Assembly (NCBI GenBank): GCA_019235415.1
Contig: JAFAKN010000247.1
Span: forward strand, 1-41,044
From: Alphaproteobacteria bacterium
GTDB taxonomy: Bacteria; Pseudomonadota; Alphaproteobacteria; Reyranellales; Reyranellaceae
Reading direction: 5' to 3'
Length of the DNA stretch: 41,044 nt
Shown: positions 1-6,794 of the stretch, piece by piece
How positions within the stretch are numbered: the stretch's first letter is position 1
Layout: every line of letters begins with the position of its first letter
Made by a program: the position numbers and the translations under genes
Notes under the pieces: generated by a model
Told to the model about the DNA's origin: nothing
Database searches by the model: none
What the model saw: only the letters and a program-made list of their open reading frames with translations

Positions 1-255
1 GATCAACCAGCAGCAATTGATCGCCAACCAGCAGGCTTTGTACTTCGTGCCCCTGGTCCTCGACGAAGCTTCGAGTTGCATGGACCGCTGGCGGAGGAGC
101 GGGGTCGAGCCATTTCCCTGTCGCTGAGACCTGAGCAAAATCGACGGCTCAAAGACCGCCAATCTCCCTAACGCCGCCGTTGCGCACGACAGGGGAGAAT
201 TGGCGGCCTTAAGGTCTTTGCGTCTACCAGGCCGAGCGGGATGCGTGTGGTCCGA
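1..255. other. Left-edge region without a confident gene; imperfect inverted repeat at 151-219
   Basis: No complete gene is visible. An imperfect inverted repeat (AAAGACC-GCCAATCTCCC at 151-168 against GGGAGAATTGGCGG...GGTCTTT ending at 219) lies just beyond the stop of the DUF2630 gene. It could fold as a hairpin at the end of the thiamine operon transcript, although no clean T-tract follows. Between about 1 and 140 the minus strand has an open frame with protein-like composition (it reads VEDQGHEVQSLL) but no usable start, so it may be the remnant of a neighbouring gene. Confidence 0.35.
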
Positions 256-501
256 CTACCCCCGATAATTCTCCACCGTCGACGCCGGGCGGATCTCGGC
301 CTCGTCGGGGTTGCGGCCGAACTCGCGCAGCGCGCGGCGCTGGCGCAGCAGGTCCCAGCAGCGGTCGAGCTCGACGTTGATCTTGTCGAGGCGCGCGCGC
401 TCGGCGTCGGACATCTCGCCTTTGGCGTAGAGCTCCTTCTCCTCGTTGACGAGATGCTCGATGTGCTCGAGCACCGTCTTGTCGCTCGTATGCAGGGTCA
501 T
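256..501 (-). CDS. DUF2630 family small protein
   Basis: This 81-residue cytosolic protein matches the DUF2630 pattern as I recall it: an N-terminal helix with HIEHLVNEEKELY, a charged middle, then the hallmark DRCWDLLRQRRALREFGRNP followed by DEAEIRP. The family's function is unknown. The ATG at 501 has a strong GAAGGAGG ribosome site. It lies 22 bases after thiF in the same direction, so it is probably the last gene of the thiamine transcript. The link to thiamine may be only positional, because DUF2630 genes occur in many contexts. The length agrees with the family. Confidence 0.85.
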   Translation of the reverse strand: MTLHTSDKTVLEHIEHLVNEEKELYAKGEMSDAERARLDKINVELDRCWDLLRQRRALREFGRNPDEAEIRPASTVENYRG

Positions 502-522
502 GCCTTCCTCCTTCGCGAACAG

Positions 523-1491
523 CTAGCCCAGCGCCACCAGCGCGAGATTGTCCCGTCCGCCCTGGCGCAGCCGGTCGGCGGCGGCCAGCGCGCGTTGCCC
601 GCTGCGGCAGCAGAGGACGATGCGCCGGTTCGACGGCGGTTCCTGCAGCAGGGTCTCGATCTCAGACACCGTGAGCCGGCGCGCGCCGGCGAACGGCGAC
701 TGCGGCGCTTCGTCGAGGCCGCGCAGGTCGACCACCAGGTCGTCGCGCGCGACCGCGTCAGGCGCAATGAACGGGATGCTGGCTTGCGGCTCCGGGCTGC
801 CGGCGAAACTGAAGCCGCCGAATGCCAGGCGCCTGGCGTCGAAGGTGACGACGCGGCCGAGCGCGCTGGGCTCCAGCCCGAGCAGAAGATGCAGGGTCAT
901 GTGCGCCTGCAGCGCGCCCAACAGCGCGACGGCGCTGCCCAGCACGCCCGCCGTGGCGCAGGTCGCGCCGTCGACCGACACTTCGGGGAACACCGCGCGA
1001 TAGCTCGGGCCGCCGCCGCAGAAGACGCCGGCATAACCGGTCAATCCGATGACCGACGCGCTGACCAAAGGCTTGGCCGCGGCCAGGCAGGCGTCGCTCA
1101 GCATGTAGCTCACGGCGAAGCTGTCGGCGGCATCGACGATGACGTCGGCGGCCGCGACCAGCGAGCCGACATTCTGCGGCGTCAGCCGCTCGATGACCGG
1201 CTCGATCCGGATCTCCGGATTGAAGCGCCGCAGCGTCGCCGCCGCCGCCTCCGCCTTGGGCTGGCCGATGTCGGTCATGGCGTACAGCGGCTGGCGATGG
1301 AGGTTGGTTTCCTCGACGCGGTCGTGGTCGACGATCGTGAGTCGGCCGACGCCGGCGCCGGCGAGGTACTGCAGCACGGGGCAGCCGAGGCCGCCGGCCC
1401 CGACGACGAGCACGGACGCGCTGGCGAGGCGCTGTTGCCCTGTGGCGCCGACTTCCGGCAGGACGACTTGGCGGGCGTAGCGTTCGGTCAT
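523..1491 (-). CDS. thiF: ThiF/MoeB/HesA-family adenylyltransferase with C-terminal rhodanese-like part
   Basis: This E1-like enzyme would adenylate the C-terminal Gly-Gly of ThiS so that sulfur can be loaded for thiazole synthesis. Residues 1-230 hold the fold: ATP loop GAGGLG at 31-36, the DHDRVEETNLHRQ segment near 55-67, and DAADSF in the middle. A cysteine in ATCATAGVLG corresponds to the conserved Cys that links to the carrier protein. Residues about 245-322 resemble a rhodanese domain with CCRSGQRA as the active-site loop. Oddly, the usual zinc ligands PCYRCLFP read PSYRAVFP here, so the first CxxC is missing. It overlaps thiE by 4 bases (ATGA). Given the context, ThiF is preferred over MoeB. 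Confidence 0.88.
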   Translation of the reverse strand: MTERYARQVVLPEVGATGQQRLASASVLVVGAGGLGCPVLQYLAGAGVGRLTIVDHDRVEETNLHRQPLYAMTDIGQPKAEAAAATLRRFNPEIRIEPVIERLTPQNVGSLVAAADVIVDAADSFAVSYMLSDACLAAAKPLVSASVIGLTGYAGVFCGGGPSYRAVFPEVSVDGATCATAGVLGSAVALLGALQAHMTLHLLLGLEPSALGRVVTFDARRLAFGGFSFAGSPEPQASIPFIAPDAVARDDLVVDLRGLDEAPQSPFAGARRLTVSEIETLLQEPPSNRRIVLCCRSGQRALAAADRLRQGGRDNLALVALG

Positions 1492-2093
1492 GAGGCACCT
1501 CTTCGCGTCGCTGCGAGCCAGGCCCTGGCCTGTCCGATCGGATCTTCATGATTCACGATGGCGCCGACGACGGCGACGATCTCGGCGCCGGCGCCCAAGC
1601 AAAGCAGGGCGCGTTCCAGGGTGAGGCCGCCGATCGCCACCAGCGGCCGCTTGCCGACAAGCTTCTTCCATTCGGCGATGCGGTCGAGCCCCTGCGGCGC
1701 AAACGGCATCTGCTTCAGGAGCGTCTCGTAGATCGGGCCGAGCGCCACGTAGTCGGGATCAATTGAAAGTCCCTTGTCGAGCTCGGCATGGTCGTGGGTG
1801 CTGACGCCGATGCGAATGCCGGCGCGGCGCAGGGCGGGCACGTCGGCCTCCAAAAGGTCCTCCTGGCCGAGATGGACGTAGTCGCAACCTTCGTCGATCG
1901 CTTCCTGCCAATAGTCGTTGACGATCAGCTGCGCGCCATGCGCGGCACACGTCGCCTTGGCTTGCCGCACCTGGCGGCGGATCTCCTCACTCGGCTGCTC
2001 CTTGATGCGCAGCTGGATCAGGCGCGTGCCGGCCGGCACCAGGCGGTCCACCCACTGGGCATCTGGGACGACGGGGTAGAACGGGTCGAGCAC
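1488..2093 (-). CDS. thiE: Thiamine phosphate synthase
   Basis: ThiE joins hydroxymethylpyrimidine diphosphate to the thiazole phosphate to give thiamine phosphate in the cytosol. The 201-residue protein has the TIM-barrel landmarks: RLIQLRIKE near 24-32, LIVNDYWQEA, YVHLGQEDL, IGVSTHDHAEL, DYVALGPIYET and PLVAIGGLTLE. The start is GTG at 2093, directly touching the thiG stop (TAAGTG), so the genes are translationally coupled. It ends in a 4-base overlap with thiF. The protein is close to the usual ThiE length and has every signature block I look for. It is a stand-alone ThiE rather than a ThiED fusion. Confidence 0.95.
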   Translation of the reverse strand: MLDPFYPVVPDAQWVDRLVPAGTRLIQLRIKEQPSEEIRRQVRQAKATCAAHGAQLIVNDYWQEAIDEGCDYVHLGQEDLLEADVPALRRAGIRIGVSTHDHAELDKGLSIDPDYVALGPIYETLLKQMPFAPQGLDRIAEWKKLVGKRPLVAIGGLTLERALLCLGAGAEIVAVVGAIVNHEDPIGQARAWLAATRRGAS

Positions 2094-2867
2094 TTATAGG
2101 CCTCCCAGCACCGCCTTCCCGATCACCGGCGTCGACGGCACCGCCATGTCGCGCGGCTCGAGCGGGCGCGCAATGAACGCAGCGCGTCCGGCCTCGATGG
2201 CGAGCGCGAAGGCCCGGGCCATCTCGACCGGATCACCCGCTTCGGCGACGGCGGTATTGAGCAGCACCGCGTCGTAGCCCAGCTCCATCGCGGCGGCGGC
2301 ATGCGAGGGCACGCCGAGGCCGGCGTCGATCACCAGCGGGATGTCGGGGAAGTGCGCCCTGAGCGCGCGCAGGCCGTAGACGTTATTGAGTCCGCGCGCC
2401 GAGCCGATCGGCGCGCCCCACGGCATCAGCACGCGGCAGCCGGCCTCGACCAGGCGCTCGCAGACGATCAGGTCTTCGGTCGTATAGGGGAAGACCTTGA
2501 AGCCTTCCTCGCTCAGGATGCGTGCCGCTTCGACCAGGCCGAACACGTCGGGCTGCAGGGTGTCGGAGTCGCCGATCACTTCGAGCTTGATCCACTTGGT
2601 GTCGAACAGCTCGCGCGCCATGTGCGCGGTCTGCACCGCCTCCTGCACCGAATGGCAGCCCGCGGTGTTGGGCAGCACGCGCAGTCCCGTCGCCTGGATG
2701 AACGACCAGAAGCTCTGGCCCGCCTTGCCTTTGCCGCTCTCGCGCCGCAGCGACACGGTCACGATCTCGGCCTTCGACGCCTTGATCGCCGCTTCCAGGA
2801 TCGCGGGCGAGGGATAGCGCGCCGTGCCGAGCAGCAGCCGCGAGCCGAGCTTCACGCCGTAGAACAT
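2094..2867 (-). CDS. thiG: Thiazole synthase
   Basis: ThiG condenses deoxyxylulose phosphate, dehydroglycine and the ThiS thiocarboxylate to the thiazole phosphate. The 257-residue protein shows [12 protein letters not shown] near 9-20, [16 protein letters not shown], and [13 protein letters not shown], where Lys94 is the Schiff-base lysine. [16 protein letters not shown] and [32 protein letters not shown] (quoted in blocks of the phosphate-binding half) complete it. It starts at ATG 2867, three bases after the thiS stop. It works with ThiS, ThiF and glycine oxidase encoded on the same transcript. Confidence 0.97.
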   Translation of the reverse strand: MFYGVKLGSRLLLGTARYPSPAILEAAIKASKAEIVTVSLRRESGKGKAGQSFWSFIQATGLRVLPNTAGCHSVQEAVQTAHMARELFDTKWIKLEVIGDSDTLQPDVFGLVEAARILSEEGFKVFPYTTEDLIVCERLVEAGCRVLMPWGAPIGSARGLNNVYGLRALRAHFPDIPLVIDAGLGVPSHAAAAMELGYDAVLLNTAVAEAGDPVEMARAFALAIEAGRAAFIARPLEPRDMAVPSTPVIGKAVLGGL

Positions 2868-2870
2868 CGC

Positions 2871-3068
2871 TCAACCTCCTTGCATCGGCGCCACGACCTC
2901 AACGCGGTCGCCCTCGGCAAGCTTGACGGTCTCGCGCGACGGTGCCGGCACAAAGCGGCCGTTCACCGCCGTCGCGATCTTGCGGCCGCCGAAGCCCAAG
3001 CGTTCGAGGGCCGCGGCGAGCGTGCCCGCCTCGACGTCATGCGCGTCGTCGTTGAGGAAGATCCGCAT
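2871..3068 (-). CDS. thiS: Sulfur carrier protein ThiS
   Basis: This 65-residue ubiquitin-like protein carries sulfur as a C-terminal thiocarboxylate to ThiG. It begins MRIFLNDDAH, has a beta-grasp pattern (ALERLGFGGRKIATAVNGRF, then EGDRVEVVAPMQGG) and ends in Gly-Gly, the essential adenylation site. It overlaps the end of thiO by 32 bases and lies 3 bases before thiG. Length and ending are typical of ThiS. Confidence 0.95.
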   Translation of the reverse strand: MRIFLNDDAHDVEAGTLAAALERLGFGGRKIATAVNGRFVPAPSRETVKLAEGDRVEVVAPMQGG

Positions 3069-4071
3069 CGCCAGTCTCCGTGTCCACTGTCTCCGAATCG
3101 ATATGGGCGCCGAGGACCGAATCGGCTACTTGGCGCGCCAGCCAGGGCGCCAGCAGGAAGCCGTGCCGGTAAAGACCGTTGGCGCGAATGATACGGCCCT
3201 CGCGCCGCACGTGCGGCAGGTTGTCGGGAAAGGCCGGCCGCAGATCGGCGCCAAGCTCGACGATCTCGGCCTCGCCGAACCCTGAATGCAGGGCGAACGC
3301 AGCGTTTAGAAGGTCGACGGCCGAGCGCACGGTGACCGGGCCGCGCTGCTCGCTCTCGATCATGGTGGCGCCGATCATGCAGACGCCGTCGGCGCGCGGC
3401 ACGATGTAGAGCGGAAAGCGCGGATGCAGCAGGCGCACCGGCCGCGACAGCCGCACGTCGCGCGAACGCACCACCAGCATCTCGCCGCGCACGCCGCGCA
3501 GGTCGGGCAAGGCGTCGCGGGCCGTGAGGCCGCGACAGTCGACGACCAGGTCGGCGTCGGCCTGCTCGGGTACCAGCTCGACTCCCAGCCTGATGGGCAC
3601 GCCGCGCGCCGCCAGCGCATCGGCGAGTGCGGCGAGGGCGCGGCGCGGCTCGAGATGCGCCTCGTCCGGAAAGTAGAGCGCGCGACGGAAGCGGCCGGCG
3701 AGATCGGGCTCCAGCTCGGCGATGCGGTCGGCGTCCAGCCATTCGTAGCGCTCGGTGCGGCTGGCGAAACGCGACAGCTCGGGCAGGTCGCGCGGCGGGG
3801 TGACGACCAGGCTGCCGCGCCGGACCGTCCCGGCGAAGCGCTCCGCCCACCAGGCGATCGACGGTGCGCCCCAGGCCACCACCTCGGGCTCGGTGGTCGC
3901 GCGCTCGCACCACGGCGCCAGCATGCCGCCCGCCATCCACGAGCAGCTGGCGGGCCCAAGCGTGGTGGCACGCTCGACGACCTCGACGCGCAGCCCGCGC
4001 TCCGACAGCTCGAGCGCGCAGCAGAGGCCGGCTACGCCGGCGCCAACGACAATGACGGATGACCCTTGCAC
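3037..4071 (-). CDS. thiO: Glycine oxidase ThiO (FAD-dependent)
   Basis: ThiO oxidises glycine to dehydroglycine for thiazole formation in aerobic bacteria. The 344-residue protein starts with the Rossmann FAD motif VIVVGAGVAGLCCALELSER (6-25), has CSWMAGGMLAPWCE near 43-56, VDCRGLTARDALPDLRGVRGE mid-protein (typical of DAO-fold oxidases), and ends with a C-terminal FAD block ANGLYRHGFLLAPWLARQVA. The start is GTG at 4071, preceded at 8 bases by GGGAG. That ribosome site overlaps the last stem of the TPP riboswitch. It is the first gene of the operon. Confidence 0.93.
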   Translation of the reverse strand: MQGSSVIVVGAGVAGLCCALELSERGLRVEVVERATTLGPASCSWMAGGMLAPWCERATTEPEVVAWGAPSIAWWAERFAGTVRRGSLVVTPPRDLPELSRFASRTERYEWLDADRIAELEPDLAGRFRRALYFPDEAHLEPRRALAALADALAARGVPIRLGVELVPEQADADLVVDCRGLTARDALPDLRGVRGEMLVVRSRDVRLSRPVRLLHPRFPLYIVPRADGVCMIGATMIESEQRGPVTVRSAVDLLNAAFALHSGFGEAEIVELGADLRPAFPDNLPHVRREGRIIRANGLYRHGFLLAPWLARQVADSVLGAHIDSETVDTETGDADLPQRRRA

Positions 4072-4081
4072 TCGATGAACT

Positions 4082-4180
4082 CCCGTTCCTTCGCCGGCAT
4101 GACCCGGATCAGGTTCTAAGGGTTCAGCCCCATCGGCTGTCTCAGCCCGGTTCCCATAGCGAAACCGGACACCCCTCGGA
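4082..4180 (-). promoter_or_regulatory. TPP riboswitch (THI element)
   Basis: Read on the minus strand, the leader contains the invariant aptamer blocks in order: GAGGGGTGTCCGG, GGGCTGAGA, GGGGCTGAACCC, GAACCTGATCCGGGTCATGC and CGGCGAAGGAACGGG. They match the THI box consensus (CUGAGA and ACCUGAUC...GGUAAUGCC-type). The closing P1 stem can pair TCCG (near 4180-4177) with CGGG (near 4087-4084). CGGG is part of the GGGAG ribosome site of thiO, so ligand binding would plausibly hide that site and block translation of the whole operon. That mechanism is inferred; the aptamer itself is plain. Confidence 0.95.
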
Positions 4181-4234
4181 CGTCAATCAAGCAAAATGGA
4201 TGGCGCCTCGACTGTCAAGCCGTCCGTAGGCCCG

Positions 4235-5353
4235 CTAGGCCGTGACCGGCGACGTCCAACCGTGCGGGTCGTTGGAATCGCCATATTGGATGGCGACGAT
4301 GGCATCGTAGAGCTGCCGCGTCAGCGCCCCCGTCTTGCCGCCGTTGATGGTGATGCGCTGGTCCTTGTAGCCGAGCTCACCGACCGGCGAGACGACCGCC
4401 GCGGTCCCCGTCCCCCACATCTCGGCCAGGCTGCCGTTGCGCGAGGCCTCGAACACCTCGTCGATCGAGATCTGGCGCTCGGCCGTCTTGATGCCCCAGT
4501 CGCGCAGCAGCGTGAGGATCGAATCGCGGGTCACGCCGGCCAGGATGGTGCCGCCGAGCGGCGGGGTGATCACCTCGTCGCCGATTTTCACCATGATGTT
4601 CATGGTGCCGACCTCGTCGATGTACTTGCGATGCACGCCGTCGAGCCACAGCACTTGGGTGAAACCCTGCTTCTTGGCGTCTTCGGCCGCGTACAGGCTG
4701 GCTGCATAGTTGCCGGCGGTTTTCGCCGCGCCCAGGCCGCCTTGCACCGCGCGCACATACTTGTCGGTCGCCAGGATCTTCACCGGGTTGATGCCCTCGG
4801 CGTAGTAGGCGCCGACCGGCGAGGCGATGAGGAAATAGCTGAAGGTCTTTGCTGGGCGCACGCCGAGGAACGGCTCCGTCGCGATCACCGCCGGACGCAG
4901 ATAGACGGAGGTGCCGCGCTTCCTGGGGACCCAGGCCTTATCGATGCCGAGCAGAGCGTGGAAGGACTCCAGGACCAGCGCCGGGTCGAGCTGCGGGATG
5001 CAAAGCCGCGCGCAGGACTTGTTGAGACGCTCGATATGGGCGGGAGCGCGAAAGATCCGCACGGTGTCATCGCTGCCGCGGAAGGCCTTCAGGCCGTCGA
5101 ACACCGACTGGGCGTAGTGCAGCACGGCGGCCGCAGGATCGAGGATGAACGGCTGGTATGGGACGATGCGGGGATCGCGCCAGCCGTGGCCCTCTTCGTA
5201 GTCCAGGAGGAACATGTGGTCGGTGAAGACCGTGCCGAACTCCAGCTCGTCGTCGGACGGCCGGGGCTTCAGCGTCTTGGCCTGCGTGACGGCGACGGCG
5301 AGCTTACCGGTGCTGCGATTCCTTGTTGGGCTCTCTGCCACGATGTTGGTCAT
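4235..5353 (-). CDS. ilvE: Branched-chain amino acid aminotransferase
   Basis: This PLP enzyme transfers amino groups between glutamate and the 2-oxo acids of Val, Leu and Ile. The 372-residue protein belongs to the longer BCAT group: ending YAQSVFDGLKAFRG near 80-92, PLP lysine Lys211 in GGLGAAKTAGNYAASL, and the fold-IV ending LGGTILAGVTRDSIL...EMWGTGTAAVVSPVGEL. The chosen ATG at 5353 has AAGGAA 6-7 bases upstream; an in-frame upstream extension to 5446 lacks family similarity. A promoter with a perfect palindrome lies about 100 bases upstream, shared with the divergent marR gene, so that MarR protein is the likely regulator. Confidence 0.94.
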   Translation of the reverse strand: MTNIVAESPTRNRSTGKLAVAVTQAKTLKPRPSDDELEFGTVFTDHMFLLDYEEGHGWRDPRIVPYQPFILDPAAAVLHYAQSVFDGLKAFRGSDDTVRIFRAPAHIERLNKSCARLCIPQLDPALVLESFHALLGIDKAWVPRKRGTSVYLRPAVIATEPFLGVRPAKTFSYFLIASPVGAYYAEGINPVKILATDKYVRAVQGGLGAAKTAGNYAASLYAAEDAKKQGFTQVLWLDGVHRKYIDEVGTMNIMVKIGDEVITPPLGGTILAGVTRDSILTLLRDWGIKTAERQISIDEVFEASRNGSLAEMWGTGTAAVVSPVGELGYKDQRITINGGKTGALTRQLYDAIVAIQYGDSNDPHGWTSPVTA

Positions 5354-5455
5354 CTCGCGTTCCTTTCGATGCCCGCGATTAAGAACATTGCTTTCCGTGC
5401 CAACCAAAGTTCCCGAATTGGGCTCTTGCGCCCACCTCAGGAGCAATCTTCAGGA

Positions 5456-5485
5456 CAAATAGGTCAATACTATTGACCTTGTCAA
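5456..5485 (-). promoter_or_regulatory. ilvE promoter with perfect 19-bp palindromic operator in its spacer
   Basis: On the minus strand a consensus -35 TTGACA (5485-5480) and a -10-like TATTTG (5461-5456) are 18 bases apart. The spacer is filled by AGGTCAATACTATTGACCT (5461-5479), a perfect inverted repeat with 9-base arms around one base. Its size and symmetry suit a dimeric winged-helix repressor, and the divergent gene encodes a MarR-family protein. Binding would block RNA polymerase. The operator assignment is inferred from position. Confidence 0.7.
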
Positions 5486-5562
5486 GGCGCCTTAGGTCTC
5501 CTCCTGCAGCGGTGTCAACGCGTCACGCGGCCCACTATAGTCCGGCCGATTATGAGAATCGG

Positions 5563-6087
5563 ATGAAACCGACGTTTGTTGGCTGCATGGTGGAATCAAG
5601 ACCTCCCGCAAATCCCTTGTTTCTCCGCGAGGAGGAGCTACGCCAGGGCATCGAGCTGATGTTCTATGCCTACCGCGACTTCACTTTCGAATCGGACCAG
5701 CAGCTGAAGCGCTACGGGCTGGGCCGCGCGCACCATCGCGCGCTCTATTTCATCGGCCGCCATCCGGGGCATACCGTCGGGCACCTGCTGTCGATCCTCA
5801 AGGTCACCAAGCAGTCGATCTCGCGCGTGCTGAAGGACCTTCTCGAGCAAGGCTATGTCGAGCAGAAGAGCGGCGCCCGCGACCGGCGCGAGCGCCTTTT
5901 ATGGCTCACCGAGAAGGGCCAGGCGCTGGAGCAGGAGCTGACCGGCCGGCAGAGCCAGCGCTTCGCCCGCGCCTACCGCGAGACCGGCGCCGAGGCGGTC
6001 GACGGCTTTCGCAAGGTCCTGCTCGGCCTGCTCGATCCGGCCGAGCGCGCCATCGTCGACAAGCGGGTGCGCGGCGGCGCACGCTGA
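5563..6087 (+). CDS. petP: MarR-family winged-helix regulator (PetP-like)
   Basis: A 174-residue MarR-type DNA-binding protein. The wHTH region reads LGRAHHRALYFIGRHPG, VGHLLSILKVTKQSISRVLKDL, then the wing ending GARDRRERLLWLTEKG. The N-terminal EELRQGIELMFYAYRDFT helix is typical of the PetP group found beside PetR-type response regulators in Rhodobacter. The start is either ATG 5563 or ATG 5587; neither has a strong ribosome site. A TATAGT box at 5536-5541 could serve as its -10. It is followed after 5 bases by the response-regulator gene and diverges from ilvE. The PetP name rests on gene order and recall, so treat the symbol as tentative. Confidence 0.8.
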   Translation: MKPTFVGCMVESRPPANPLFLREEELRQGIELMFYAYRDFTFESDQQLKRYGLGRAHHRALYFIGRHPGHTVGHLLSILKVTKQSISRVLKDLLEQGYVEQKSGARDRRERLLWLTEKGQALEQELTGRQSQRFARAYRETGAEAVDGFRKVLLGLLDPAERAIVDKRVRGGAR

Positions 6088-6092
6088 GCGTC

Positions 6093-6794
6093 ATGGACGC
6101 CTCCATGGAAAAGCCGCACATCCTGGTGGTCGACGACGACAACCGCCTGCGCGAGCTCCTGAACTCGTTCCTGTCGCGCAGCGGCTTTCGCGTCAGCACC
6201 GCGAGCAATGCCGCCGAGGCACGCCAACGGCTGGGCGCGCTCGACTTCGATCTGATCGTGCTCGACGTCATGATGCCGGGCGAGAGCGGGCTTGTGCTCG
6301 CAACCGAGATCAGGCGCAGCGACGACGTGCCGATCCTGATGCTGACCGCCATGGGCGAGGCCAAGGACCGCATCGCCGGGCTGGAGACCGGCGTCGACGA
6401 CTATCTCGGCAAGCCGTTCGAGCCGCGCGAGCTCCTGCTGCGGCTGCAGAACATCCTGCGCCGCAACAAGGCCGCCGCCGAGCCGAGCGGCGAGCCGGTC
6501 CGCCGCGTGACTTTCGGGCCGTTCGAGTTCGATCTCGAGCTGGGCGAGCTCACGCAGAAGGGCAAGCGCGTGCCACTGACCGACGCGGAGGTGGCGCTGC
6601 TGCGCGCGCTCGCGGCCCGGCTGGGCGAGGTGCTGAGCCGCGAGACGCTCAGCAAGAGCGTCGGCGGCGCCGTCAACGAGCGCGCGATCGACGTGCAGGT
6701 GACACGGCTGCGGCGCAAGATCGAGCCCGATCCCTCCTTCCCGCGCTACCTGCGCACGGTACGCGGCCAGGGCTACCGGCTGGTGGACGCATGA
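6093..6794 (+). CDS. petR: OmpR/PhoB-family response regulator (PetR-like)
   Basis: The 233-residue cytosolic regulator has a receiver domain at 8-125, with acidic pair DDD at 14-16, phospho-acceptor Asp58 in LIVLDVMMPGESG, LTAMGEAKDR and the Lys of YLGKPFEPREL. A winged-helix DNA-binding domain follows at about 140-232 (LTDAEVALLRALAA, ERAIDVQVTRLRRKIEPD, RTVRGQGYRL). The ATG at 6093 follows the marR stop by 5 bases, and the gene ends in an ATGA overlap with the histidine kinase, its obvious partner. MarR, regulator and kinase probably form one transcript. The petR symbol is tentative. Confidence 0.9.
   Translation: MDASMEKPHILVVDDDNRLRELLNSFLSRSGFRVSTASNAAEARQRLGALDFDLIVLDVMMPGESGLVLATEIRRSDDVPILMLTAMGEAKDRIAGLETGVDDYLGKPFEPRELLLRLQNILRRNKAAAEPSGEPVRRVTFGPFEFDLELGELTQKGKRVPLTDAEVALLRALAARLGEVLSRETLSKSVGGAVNERAIDVQVTRLRRKIEPDPSFPRYLRTVRGQGYRLVDA

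Noticed and set aside
241..1551. Long plus-strand frame of 436 codons
   Set aside because: It is the antisense shadow of thiF in high-GC DNA, with Arg/Ala-rich low-complexity composition and no family pattern.
4082..4180. Cobalamin or other riboswitch
   Set aside because: The CTGAGA and ACCTGATC blocks are specific to the TPP aptamer.
5473..5562. N-terminal extension of the MarR protein
   Set aside because: It would begin inside the ilvE operator palindrome and has no family similarity.
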